DNA of 64,000 bases from assembly GCF_932294415.1 (NCBI RefSeq), contig NC_065535.1, positions 27,684,782-27,748,781 on the forward strand, written 5' to 3'. Positions 37,562 through 48,715 of this stretch are shown here, piece after piece (positions within the stretch are counted from its first letter, which is position 1; the number at the start of each line of letters is the position of its first letter). The notes under the pieces were generated by a model that saw only the letters and a program-made list of their open reading frames with translations, ran no database searches and had not been told where the DNA came from. Position numbers and translations under genes: made by a program. Origin of the DNA: Quercus robur (taxonomy: Eukaryota; Streptophyta; Magnoliopsida; Fagales; Fagaceae).

Positions 37562-37661
37562 ATTATCATTTTATAACAATGCATATATAGTAATTTAATT
37601 CTTAGATTTTGCTAATAATTGATAATATGTTTTGGGTAGACAAAATTACAACGTCTGCAAA

Positions 37662-38476
37662 GAAAATAACATTAATAGATTATCAACAACAAATTGTTTT
37701 CCTAATTAGTCCAATTAATCATTGTTAAGTTTTATTAATTTTTTTAGTTACATTTTTTGGTGTTTTGGAGTGTAGGCAAAAAAATATGGTTTATGTTTAA
37801 AACTAGAAGAATAATTTCCAAATTTTATATTCTTTTTAATAATTTACAAAATGTTATAAATAAATTTTATTAAAAAATGAATATTTTCGTTAACTTTCCT
37901 TTTGAATATTTTTGTATTGTTTTCATTTTGGTACAACAAAATTTATATTTATGATTTATGATTGTTCCTATATTACATTTATGATTGTTCCTATAATAAA
38001 TAAAAATATGATTACAAAATACATTACTCTTTATTAAATTAGTTTAAATTGTAAAAAAAAAAATTAATATATGAAAATAACCTTAATAGATTATCAACAA
38101 CAAATTGTTTTCCTAATTAGTCCAATTAATCATTGTTAAGTTTTATTAATTTTTTTAGTTACATTTTTTGGTGTTTTGGATTGTAGGCAAAAAAATATGG
38201 TTTATGTTTAAAACTAAAAGAATAATTTCCAAATTTTATATTCTTTTTAATAATTTACAAAATGTTATAAATAACTTTTATTAAAAAATGAATATTTTCG
38301 TTAACTTGCCTTTTGAATATTTTTATATTGTTTTCATTTTGGTACAAAAAATTTTATATTTTTGATTTATGATTGTTCCTATATTGCATTTATGATTGTT
38401 CCTATAATAAATAAAAATATGATTACAAAATACATTACTCTTTATTAAATTAGTTTAAATTGTAAAAAAAAAAAAT
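37662..38476 (+). repeat. Tandem duplication, period about 411 bp
   Basis: 37662-38064 and 38073-38476 match over almost their whole length, from gaaaataac...taatagattatcaacaac to aaattagtttaaattgtaaaaaaa, with only a few base changes. It occupies the 3' third of the Helitron, so the duplication probably arose within this copy. Confidence 0.9.
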
Positions 38477-38532
38477 TCAATAAAACTACCTTAAAAATAA
38501 TTATCACGTGCAACGCATGGGTTCGTGGCTAG

Positions 38533-39219
38533 TTATCATAATAATCAAAACTCAACACAAAATTATAATATTATGTTAGCCAAAATTAAAATGAAACTAA
38601 AGGAATGAAAAATAAACTTTATAATAATTTATTACTCAAACAATTGGTAAGCATATTCAAATTCATATTTCCAAAAGAAACTAAGTATTAACCCAAACCA
38701 AAATTCAACCAAAGCTATAAAAGGGAAAGAGAAGATTTTCTAATGGGAAATTAGAAAAAAAAAAAAATACACACACAATACCAAAACACATATTAAAAAA
38801 GAAAGAACAAAAATCCAGAGAGAGAAAGAGAGTACTCACAGTTTTGTAGGGGAAAAAATATGGACTGAATGAGGAAAATGATATCAAATCTATACAAAAT
38901 GAAATGGGGAGAAGAATAGTCAAAATATAAGAAAGATGAAGAAAGTGTAAACGGTAAAGTTGAGAGTAGGGGGAAGATAAAGAGACAAAAAGAAAGGAAA
39001 AATGTTGGAAAAAATGTAATAGAAGATGTGAATTAATAGGGAGAAGAGGAGTTTTTTTTTTTTTTTTTTTTGTTTTGAGAATAGGGAGAAAGAAAAGTTT
39101 AAATAGAAAAAAATATATAGAAAATAAGTGGATGACATGGCTACTGATGTGGCTCATCAGGAGTGTAGTAATAATAAATGCTATACTTTAGCTTTTAGAT
39201 ATATATATATATATATAGA
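38533..39219 (-). mobile_element. Helitron 5' part, 3' end missing
   Basis: The minus-strand 5' end at 39219 (TCTATATATATATATATATC...AAAGCTAAAGTATAGC...) is followed by the GA/CT-rich body in reverse. It directly abuts the 3' end of the 35954-38532 Helitron and no CTAG terminus of its own was found. The long minus-strand frame at 38705-39157 is pyrimidine-rich low-complexity sequence, not a gene. Confidence 0.6.
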
Positions 39220-40320
39220 TCAATAATTTATCATAGTATTATAATCCTAAGTTTTATTCCTCCCATTTAGAATGTTAAAAACCCACGTGTTGAACCTCAC
39301 TTATTAAGGGGGAGTTTCAATATGAGAGGGAGTGTTAGAATTATGATTAAATGATTAAATTTATCATTTCTTAATAATTTAAACTTTTGAGAAGATTGAT
39401 AATTTATTAAAAGCTAGTGTTGTTTATAGTTTGATTTGATCAGTTAAATCATTTAAGAAATATGTCCAATACCTTTAACTTCAATCCTGACTGTCTAACA
39501 TACTGCTTGCAGTGTTGATACGTTTGTGCTCTGTTTTAGATATAAGGAAGGAGTTTCTGATTGTGAAGTGGACAATGTGTTCTTCAGTTAGTCTGACTGC
39601 AGGTTTATTCTAATAGTACCTTCTCTCTTAATTTAATCTACAAAATTGTCCCATTAAGTATCAACATGGTAATAAGTGGAACATGTAAACTTTAGCTTTA
39701 GTGGAAGATGGCATGATTGACATTGAATGTGCTACCAACTTGTACAGTTTTGAGCACTAGACTATCTATCGAAGACTCGGGTTGTTGCTGTAGCACTTTT
39801 GAACACGTTTTTAATGAATGCCCCATTTCTCAGATTGCCTGAACCAACTCATCGTGGCCCATCAGTTTCTCAAGAATGAATGCAACTTCAGCAAGTGGAT
39901 AGATCACACTGTTGCTCAATGCAAATAGCATTCTCAACATCCCTTCAGAAGAATCACAGAGCCTTAATCCATCGCCCATAGGGCTTCCAGTTGTAATATG
40001 ACAGAAGGATTACAATCTCTTTGATTCTAAGCTTGGTCCTGATAGCTCAAGGAATAGATGGAGTTTGTTCTTCCTCTTTCATTCAACATATTTTTTACTC
40101 TAATAAATAAATAAAAATTCAAGCATTTTACTAAAGAGACATTGGTAGGTAAATTTTTTTGTTTCAACTTGCCTTACAAATTGCTAATGCAGTGTGTTAT
40201 TTCATTTCAAGGTCAAAATGCTACCGGGAAATCCACTCTCATGTTTTTCAAAAGATAAACCAACATGGCAATATCCCTGAAAATCATGTGCCACAGTAAT
40301 ACTGCTGCAAGACCATTACA
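39220..40320. other. Intergenic DNA with an LTR remnant
   Basis: At 39330-39400 a purine tract (gagagggag) is followed by tgttagaattatgattaaatgattaaatt, which looks like a polypurine tract and the start of a 3' LTR. The rest is unassigned apart from a short ORF on the minus strand (39830-39979). Confidence 0.4.
39830..39979 (-). CDS. Short ORF of unknown function, possible exon remnant
   Basis: A 49-codon minus-strand frame (ATG at 39979, TGA at 39832-39830) reads MGDGLRLCDSSEGMLRML... and ends GHDELVQAI. Amino-acid use is ordinary for a soluble or peripheral protein and not low-complexity, unlike nearby sequence. No family is recognised and no matching upstream exon was found, so it could be a remnant last exon or chance. 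Confidence 0.2.
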   Translation of the reverse strand: MGDGLRLCDSSEGMLRMLFALSNSVIYPLAEVAFILEKLMGHDELVQAI

Positions 40321-40890
40321 GCCTTGTTTGGTTTAAAAAAATGGTCACTCATCACTCAGTTTTCATCACCCATCACTCATCACTCAGTTTTCATCACTCA
40401 TCACTTAAAACACCCCACCCCGTTTGGCACCATCACTCACTTGTCATCACTCAATATTTTTCAATTATTTGTGGGCCCCATACTTGTACCTTGTGCAACT
40501 TTTACTTTTTTTTTTTTTCCTTCAACCTCTAGTACCCAAACTCACTGAATCCAGTGAAAAAAAAAATCACCGAACCCAATAAAAAAAAAAAAAAAACCAA
40601 ACTCACCGAACCCATTAAAAAAAAAAAAAAAAAAAAAAGACCGAACCCAGGAGAAGAAATGAATAAAAAAAAAGTCAAAGGTCAAAAGGTGCGGCTGTGG
40701 GTCCCTCCATGTGTGTTTAATTACAAAAATACCATTGAGTTATGAGTTATGGAAACTGAAAACAACTAAAATGTGTTTTCAGTTTCCATTAGTTGTTTTC
40801 AGTTTCCATAACTCATAACTCAAAAATCAGAGAATTGAGTGATGGAAACTGAGTCACGGATCATGAGTCATGGAGTCCAAACAAGTGCTC
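40313..40890. mobile_element. MITE-like element built on a catcactca motif
   Basis: The left part repeats tcatcactcagttttcatcac about four times; the right part carries its reverse complement (gagtgatggaaactgag, atcatgagtcatgg). The ends show TTGTTTGG (40324-40331) and CCAAACAA (40878-40885) as short inverted repeats. A-rich runs lie at 40553-40640. The exact boundaries and target-site duplication were not resolved. Confidence 0.5.
40740..40818. repeat. Perfect 30-bp inverted repeat (hairpin)
   Basis: 40740-40769 and 40789-40818 are exact reverse complements, separated by a 19-bp loop that itself contains a further copy of ttttcagtttccat. It lies inside the MITE-like region and could fold into a strong hairpin or be a source of small RNAs. 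Confidence 0.9.
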
Positions 40891-41184
40891 TTCCATGGAC
40901 CCCACTAGTTTTGGATCATGAGTTATGAAAACAGGATGATATCACTCAAAACTCGCTTCATCCAAAAATCACCTAACTTGTGGAAAGATTTTAGAGGGTC
41001 AGAGAAACCTGAACTAAGCAATGAATAATTTTTTTGAAAAATACAAAGTAGGATGAGCATGCAAAACAGGGACGGGAATTTTAGAATAAATTATAAGAAA
41101 TGAAAAACAATCATATCTTCAATCACTAGTTTAGTAGAATCAGTGCTCTACATAACATGGAAAACCAATATTTAACATACACGC

Positions 41185-42283
41185 TAGGAATGGCAATGGG
41201 TCGGGTTCAGGGCGGGTTTCTTTTTGCCCGAACCCAACTCGCGGGCTTGACTCCAAAACCCAAACCCGCCCCGTTTATTAAACGAGTTTTTTTTCTAAAC
41301 CCAAACCCGCCCCGTCGGGGTCCACGGGCCTCGCCACCTCAGGCCCAATTAAAAAAAAAAATTGCCAGAATCTTTAAGCCATGTAGAACAGAAACCATCA
41401 CAAGAACAATGCAAAACAAAGTAAAAAGCACAAAAATTCTGCTCAATACTACAGATCAGAGTCTAAGACCATAAATACAAGTCAGATCTTTCATCAAAAA
41501 AGCAAAAAAATACAGATCAAAGTAGAGTCTAATCCTACCTCTATTTCAACCCATCAAAAACTCCAAAAATAGAACCATGAGAAACCCCCAACAGATCAAA
41601 GTTTAAGACCATAAATACAGATCAGATCTTTCATAAAAATAAAAATACAAATCAGATCAGAGTCTAAGCCGACCACTATTTCAAGTTTCAACTCCTCCAA
41701 AACTCCAAAAAAAAAAAAAAAAACCCACGAAAAACCAACAAAAATCCCTCTCCAATCAAGGCAAGGTGAGAGAGGTGGAAGGAAGGAGCGGCGTCTGCGA
41801 TGAGGTGGAGTGAGCGAAGACTGCGGCGAGATGGAGGAGTGAGCAGCGTGGTGAAGGAGGAGCTAGCGATCTCTGCGGCGAGGTGGATGAGTGAGCAGCT
41901 CGGTGAGGGAGGCAGGGACCAACGAGACCAGTGAGGTGGAGGAGGGACCGGTAACAGCGAGTGAGAGAGAGGGAGTGAGGGAGAGGGAGGGGTGGCTGAG
42001 AGTGAAAGAGAGAGAGGTGGCTAAGAGGTTAGAAATTAGGGTTAGGGAAATGATTTTTAGAAGTAGAATAGTAGTATTTATACCTAGGTTTTTATTTATT
42101 TTTTAATAATATTATATATACGGGTCTGGCCGGGTTGGGTTTTTACAAAAACCCGGACCCGGTTCGGATTTTTTTTTAAAAACCCAAACCCGACCCTATT
42201 CTTTATCGGACCGGGTAAAATCCAGCCTATTAGGGTTGGGTAAGGCTGGGTACCTGCAGGTAGGGCAAAAATTGCCATCCCTA
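41185..42283. mobile_element. Non-autonomous hAT-type element, about 1.1 kb
   Basis: The terminal inverted repeats are TAGGAATGGCAAT at the left and ATTGCCATCCCTA at the right. They are flanked by an 8-bp duplication with one mismatch: ATACACGC (41177-41184) and ATACACAC (42284-42291). Near both ends are runs of CCCGACCC/GGGTTCGGG-type sequence in inverted arrangement. The middle (41750-42050) is GA-rich with GCGGCGAGGTGGA repeats. No transposase. It ends 48 bp from the 3' end of the WAT1-related pseudogene. Confidence 0.85.
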
Positions 42284-42722
42284 ATACACACATGTGTGTG
42301 AACAGAAAACAATGTGATCAGCCTAAATTGGTCAGTCTCTTTCAATATCTTGGCCCTTCTCACTGGGAGGTTCGCTTTTGAGCATCAGTTGATTGTACTC
42401 CTTGCTCCTTCCCCACAGGACAGAATAAAGACCTCCAACCACCATAATGCCACCCAATAGACTGTTAATAAGAACATGAATGGCAAGAAATTAGCCTAGA
42501 AATAACACAAAAGAAGAAAAATTAAAGTATTGCTTTTTTAATTGTTCTTGTAAAGCTACGTTCAAATTAACTGGAGGCAACGAACCTTCCCCAACTTAAC
42601 TGCTCAAACCATACTAGAGCGGAGAAGATAGCTGTTATAAGCAATGAAAGTGGAGAAAATATGGCCACATAAAATGGCCCTTTCTTCTCTATACACCAAA
42701 CTTGCAACCCGTATGTGAATCC

Positions 42723-43053
42723 TGTCAAAGATTGAAGCAGCAGCAGTAGTAGAGTATGCAGCAGCAGCAACAGTTAGATTCAGAGCAGGAGTCAGACTTA
42801 GAACAAAAAGGCAACGACTTGTAGTTTTGTATAGTTCACAGTGTATAGATTGTAGGTAGTTTTAGCTCTATTGTATACAGCCTTTAGTGTTGCACATGAG
42901 AGAGCACATGAGGTTTTAGTTTAGTGTTAAGTGAGTTATTTAATCTGTTAATTTGTTAAGTTAGTTACTAATGCTCTGTTTTTGTATATAAAGAGCACAG
43001 CTGTGTAATCATTCATTAAGTGAATAAGATTTCCATTTCAACAAAATCTTATA
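42723..43053 (+). repeat. 5' LTR of copia-1
   Basis: 331 bp; TATA-like tatataaag at about 42986; starts with gcagcagcag-type triplets. The last bases TCTTATA lead directly into the primer-binding site. Confidence 0.92.
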
Positions 43054-43149
43054 TGGTATTAGAGCCAAATTCTCTCAAGTTCCAGAGTCTCGTTCTAGAA
43101 AATTCCCAAATTCTAGGGTTTTCATTCTTGAAAGCTTGGAGTTGCTTCA

Positions 43150-44355
43150 ATGGCGTCCACAGCTTCTGCATCAGATTCTCCTTCAACTTCAATTGAACGT
43201 GATCCAACATTGGTAGAGGATATCTGTAATCCTTTATATCTTCATCATGCTAAAAGTCTTGGAGCTAGGCTCGTATCAGAGGTCTTGATTGGTGAAAATT
43301 ACCATGCTTGGGTTCGATCTATGAAGAAGGCTTTAATTGCAAAGAATAAGTTTGGTTTTGTTGATGGCACAATCACTTTATCTTCTCCACTAATCAAAAC
43401 ACCAGCAGCAGTTGATGCTTCGATTCATTGTTATAACATGGTTGGTTCGTGGTTGATGAAAACTGTTTCACCTCAGATCAGAGTAAGCATCACTTATAGA
43501 GACATGGCATTAGAGATTTGGAATGATCTCAGAGACACACATGCCCAAGGCAATGGACCTAGGGCTTTTGAGTTGCAGAAGGATATTGCATCAATCAATC
43601 AAGGTGATTCTTCAATCACTGCTTGTTTCACTCAATTGAAGTTGTATTGGGATCAACTCAAGAATTTCCGACCTGCCCTAAACTGTTCTTGTGGAAAATG
43701 TACTTGTAATCTTTCACAAAGAATTGAGAATGTTCACTTTCAAGATTCAGTGATGCAATTTTTAATGGGACTCAATGATTCATACTCTCAAATCAAAGGA
43801 CAGATTTTGTTAATGGAACTACTTTCATCCATTAACAAAGTCTAATCTTTGTTCATTCAAGAAGAAAGGCAGAGGCGTGTGGGAAGTTCTAATACTTACA
43901 TTGACTCCACTGCTCTTGCTGTGAAAGGTTCCAATTCTAATTCCTTTTTCTCTGGGGGCAAGAATTCTAAGGGCAAGGATAGGCCTGTTTGTACTCATTG
44001 TGGGAAACTTGGTCATACTGTGGAGAAGTGCTTCAAATTGCATGGATTCCCTCCTGGATTCAAGCCTAAAGGAAAGACTTCAATGGTGAATCAAGTGGGT
44101 GTTCAAGAAGATCTTGTAGAGAACAATCAATCAGTCATTGATGCTAATCAATTTCCTTTTACTAAGGAACAATGTCAGCAGTTCTTGGCTATGTTGGGCA
44201 ATCAGATGCAAGCTGCTCAATTTAATATGGGAAATAAGGAGGTTCATATGGCTAGTAATGTGATCAAGTCTCATTCAAACTCTCAAGTAGCACACCAAGC
44301 AAGTGTTTCCCAGTCTGACAATGTTCTCAATATGTCAGGTATGACCCTTTTTTAA
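43150..44355 (+). pseudogene. copia-1 gag
   Basis: The Gag frame starts MASTASASDSPSTS, with the copia Gag core (LIGENYHAWVRSMKKAL, MVGSWLMKTVSPQI, AQGNGPRAFELQKDI) and a CCHC zinc knuckle CTHCGKLGHTVEKC near codons 278-291. One in-frame TAA at 43843-43845 interrupts it just after SSINKV; the frame then goes on to TAA at 44353-44355. Without the internal stop it would be about 400 residues. Confidence 0.9.
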
Positions 44356-44396
44356 GGCATTACTTTGAGGCATTCTGTTTTTTTTTTGCTCAAGTA

Positions 44397-47300
44397 GTGA
44401 ATGGGACAGCCTTTAATAGAGATACTTGGGTTATTGACACTGGGGCAATTGACCATATTGTGCATTCTGTTCATTTGTTTACTAATTTTACTGCCATTAG
44501 CACTAATGTTGAGCTTCCAAATGGTGAAACAGCTATGGTAACCCATATAGGTTCTATTTCCCTTTCAGCCACTTTAGTTCTTCATAATGTTCTTTGTGTC
44601 CCTTCTTTCTCTTTTAACCTTTTGTCAGTCAGTCAACTTACACAATCTTCTTCCTATTGCCTTATTTTCTTAGCAAATCTTTGTTTCATACAGGACCTTA
44701 TTTGCTGGAGGACGATTGGTGTGGGTGAAGTTCATGATGGGTTGTATTTGCTGCAGCAAAACCCTTCAGATGCTTGTACCTCTCCAATCAACTCTAGTTC
44801 ATCCTTTCAATCTCTCTTCAATTTTGTTTTCAAGTCTGTTCTAAATAAATCACAATCTCCTGTAATCAATAATGTTGTTGTATCTTCTTCTTTATGGCAT
44901 CTCATATTAGGACATTCCTCTAATGCTAAACTTTCTTCCTTAAAGAATGTACTTTCTGATGTTGTTTGTACTTTTAATAAAGATTGTGAGATTTGTCCAC
45001 TTGCAAAGCATAAAAGACTGCCTTTTCCTTTTCTAAATCACATTTCAGAATTCCCCTTTGATATTGTGCACTATGATATTTGGGGTCCATATTCAGTCCC
45101 TACTGTTGATGGCCATAAATACTTCCTTACTATTGTTGATGATTGTACTAGGTTAACTTGGGTTTATCTCATGAAGTCCAAGTCTGATACTAGGCCTCTT
45201 TTACAATCCTTTTATTTCATAATCAAAACTCAGTTCAACAAATCTATTAAGGTTTTTAGAACAAATAATGGTCTTGAGTTTCAAATGATTGATTTCTTCA
45301 ATAGTCATGGTATCATACACCAACATAGTTGTGTTGCCACTCCACAACAAAATTCTGTTGTGGAGAGGAAACATCAACATATTTTGTGTGTTGCAAGGGC
45401 TATGAGAATTCAGTCTAATGTCCCTATTGCCTATTGGGGTGACTGTATTCTCACTGCAGTGCATCTCATTAATAGGCTTCCATCCCCTCTTCTTCATCAT
45501 AAAACCCCTTTTGAGTTGCTTTATGGTAAGATCCCTGATTATCATTCTCTTAGGGTGTTTAGTTGTCTATGTTTTGCATCCACATTGGCTCATATCAGGT
45601 CTTAATTTGATCCTAGAGCCATCAAATGTGTTTTCTTGGGTTATCCTTTTGCTGTTAAAGGTTACAAATTACTTGATTTACATTCTAAAAGGATTTTTGT
45701 TTCAAGGGATGTTACTTTTCATGAGTCAATTTTTCCCTTTCACTCTATTCCATCTTCAACTTTGTCTTCTCCCTCTAATCCTTTATCTCAGATTTGTACT
45801 CCTGATGCTCCACCTTTACCTATTGATGATCCTATTACACATTCTAAGGTCCATTCTCATACTGTTAGTCTAGAATCTCACATCCTTGAAGATCATTTTT
45901 CTAATCTTCCAAAAGATTTGTCCATATACTTACCTAATGACATTGTTGATGATGTTGTTTTACAACTTGATCCTATTCCTCCAGCCTTACCTACTGCTTC
46001 TATTCCCTCTCTTAGAAGGTCTACTAGGATGTCTAAACCTCCTCCATATCTCCAATCCTATCAATGCAATACAGTTTCTACTAGGTATCCCATTTCTAAT
46101 TTTGTTTCTTCTCAACATTTGTCACTTAGCTATTCTTACTTCTGCAATAGTATTTCTGCCCTTAAGGAACCTCAATTTTATCATCAAGCTGTTAGTGATC
46201 CTAACTGGGAAGCTGCTATGGCAGCTGAAATTGATGCATTGGAACAAAATCATACATGGTCTGTGGTTCCTTTGCCACCAAATAAGAGGGCTGTTGGCTG
46301 TAAGTGGGTATTTAGAATTCAATACAAGGCTGATGGTAGCATAGAAAGGTACAAGGCACGGTTGGTTGCCAAAGGTTATACCCAACAAGAGAGCTTGGAC
46401 TACACTGAGACCTTATCCCTTGTGGCTAAAATGGTCACTGTTAAGCTGTTTTTGGCATTGGCTGCTGTGCAAGGTTGGGTTCTTCACCAATTAGATGTTA
46501 ATAATGCTTTTCTAAATGGTGATCTTCATGAAGAAGTCTACATGTCTCTTCCTCCTGGTTTGCACAGCAAGGGGGAGTTGGATAGTAAGGGGGAGTCTAA
46601 GGGGGAATTGGTTTGCAAGTTGCATAAATCATTGTATGGCCTTAAGCAAGCTTCAAGGCCATGGTTTTCAAAGTTTTCAAACACCTTATTGCAACATGGT
46701 TTTGTTCAATCCAAAGCAGATTATTCTTTATTCATTAAGAAGGATGGCAGATTGTTCATTGCTCTTCTAGTTTATGTTGATGATATTCTCATTGGTAGCA
46801 ATGATCCTAAAGCTGTGGAAGATCTTAAGGTGTATCTAGACAAGCATTTCAAACTAAAGGATGTGGGTAGTTTGAAGTATTTTCTAGGTTTAGAGGTTGC
46901 AAGATCACAAAAGGGCATTTCATTATGTCAGAGAAAATATGCTCTTGAAATTGTTCATGATGCTGGAATGCTTGGTTGTAAACCAGCTAGAACTCCCATG
47001 GAAGCCAGTTTAAAGTTGAGCAAAGATGATAGTGAGTTACTACATGATGCTAGAATGTATAGAAGGCTAATAGGTAGACTGCTGTTCTTAACAATCACTA
47101 GGCCAGACATTTCTTACTCTGTGCATAGGTTAAGTCAGTACATGTCTAAAGCCTAGAAATCCTCATTTGAAGGCAGCATATAGAGTCATTCAATACATTA
47201 AAGGCACGGCAGGTCAAGGGTTGTTATTTCCATCAAATACTTCACTGCACATAAAAGCTTTTGCAGATGCAGATTGGGCAACTTGTCCAGATTCTAGAAG

Positions 47301-47676
47301 GTCCATTACAGGTTTTTGTGTTTTCTTAGGTGACTCATTGGTCTCTTGGAAGTCTAAGAAACAAAATACAGTCTCTAGATCTACTGCAGAGGCTGAGTAT
47401 AGATCAATGGATGTGGCTATGTGTGAAGTGACCTGGATTCTATACTTGTTGAAGGATCTAAATATAGAACATGACAAGGCTGCTTTGTTATTCAGTGACA
47501 GTGAGGCAGTAATCCACATAGGGTCTAACCTTGTGTTTCATGAGCGCACAAAACATATTGAAATAGACTGTTATATTGTGAGAGACAAGGTGCAAGATGG
47601 AGTTATAAGGTTGATAAATATTAGGAGTCATTCTCAATTGGCAGATTTATTGACAAAAGCCTTGAATCTAAGTTAA
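44397..47676 (+). pseudogene. copia-1 pol: protease, integrase, RT, RNase H
   Basis: The frame differs from gag. Domains in order: aspartic protease ([12 protein letters not shown], about 44430); gag-pre-integrase with HX3H/CX2C (WHLILGHSS...CEICPLAKH); integrase with the first Asp in VHYDIWGP and Glu in NSVVERKHQ, but Asn for the second Asp in RTNNGLEF; reverse transcriptase ([16 protein letters not shown] at about 46777); RNase H ([34 protein letters not shown]). It is broken by TAA at 45603-45605 and by a 1-bp frameshift near 47150 that creates TAG. The in-frame SKGE repeat at about 46566-46610 is unusual in this RT region. Confidence 0.92.
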
Positions 47677-47745
47677 TTTACAGTCTTAATTGGCAAGATG
47701 GGAATCCTGAATATTCATTCCAATGGTGTCCATCTTGAGGGGGAG

Positions 47746-48074
47746 TGTCAAAGATTGAAGCAGCAGCAGCAGTAAAGTATGCAGCAACAGTAACAGTTAG
47801 ATTCAGAGCATGAGTCAGACTTAGAACAAAAAAGCAATGACTTGTAGTTTTGTATAGTTCATTGTGTATAAACTGTATGTAGTTTTAGCTCTATTGTTTA
47901 TAGCCTTTAGTGTTGCACGTGAGAGAGCACGTGAGTTTTTAGTTTAGTGTTACGTGAGTTAGTTAATCTGTTAATTTGTTAAGTTAGTTATTGATGCTCT
48001 GTTTTTGTATATAAAAAGCACAACTGTAATCATTCATTAAGTGAATAAGATTTTCATTTCAACAAAATCTTATA
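47746..48074 (+). repeat. 3' LTR of copia-1
   Basis: 329 bp, bounded by the polypurine tract on the left and the AATCC target duplication on the right. It carries several differences from the 5' LTR, e.g. gcagcagcagcagtaaag against gcagcagcagtagtagag. Confidence 0.92.
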
Positions 48075-48715
48075 AATCCAGTTACTAGAATACCCTTCAT
48101 ATTATACAAGCAAGACATGCATTAATCCAACAACCATAAAGAAAATTATGAGGAAAAAGATATTTTGACAAAGCAATAAAAATATAATGAAGCAAAGAAA
48201 GCCGAGACATACACAACACGCTAGGGAAGCAAGTTGAATATCCCATCCTAACTTCCATGAGTTAAAGTTCCGCTGCAAGGCAGCTACTATGACAGTGGAT
48301 TGCACAAAACTGAGGAGACACTGTAGAGTGGACAGCTTTAGCTTGGCAGGATATTGCGTAAGAAGCTATGGTTGCATGATGAGCCATAATGACCAAGCTA
48401 CAGAACAAAGAAACATAAGCACAGGGCCTACAATCAAGTTCTTATGACCCCCAACGTGAGATGTTTCAGTGCTGCTTCCCACAGGGCTTGGAGCATGGGG
48501 GTTTTTCAAAGGAGGACCTCGGTAGAAGCTAAGTAGCATGGCTCCTCCAACAGTTATGAACATACCGACAATCTTCAATATACCATAAAATTAGCTCCAA
48601 CCTACAGTCTCCATCCTACCATTTTGTGTTTTTCAATAAATTTGTGATAAATGCTAGCAAGAATAAGATAGCTAAAAGATAGACGTAACCAATTAACTAT
48701 TTTTCATCTGTAGAA

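Larger units (their letters stand above)
35954..38532 (+). mobile_element. Non-autonomous Helitron, about 2.6 kb, with nested solo LTR
   Basis: The 5' end is A|TCTATATATATTTAAAAGCTGAAGCG; the 3' end is CACGTGCAACGCATGGG followed by CTAG at 38529-38532 and T. The body repeats the pyrimidine-rich layout of the 21.6 kb Helitron (with (TC)n at 36283-36305) and contains a solo LTR and a 0.4 kb tandem duplication. No helicase or other ORF. Confidence 0.85.
42723..48074 (+). mobile_element. Full-length Ty1/copia retrotransposon (copia-1)
   Basis: The 5' LTR (42723-43053) and 3' LTR (47746-48074) begin TGTCAAAG and end TCTTATA. The target-site duplication is AATCC (42718-42722 and 48075-48079). The primer-binding site tggtattagagcc follows the 5' LTR at 43054, matching the usual initiator-Met tRNA site, and a polypurine tract cttgaggggga precedes the 3' LTR. 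The LTRs differ at roughly two dozen positions plus small indels by eye, so this is an older insertion. The domain order protease-integrase-RT-RNase H defines copia. It disrupts exon 5 of the WAT1-related pseudogene. Confidence 0.95.

Noticed and set aside
38705..39157. A 150-codon minus-strand ORF rich in Phe, Leu and Ser
   Set aside because: It is pyrimidine-rich Helitron body; the same low-complexity sequence recurs in the other Helitrons without a conserved frame.
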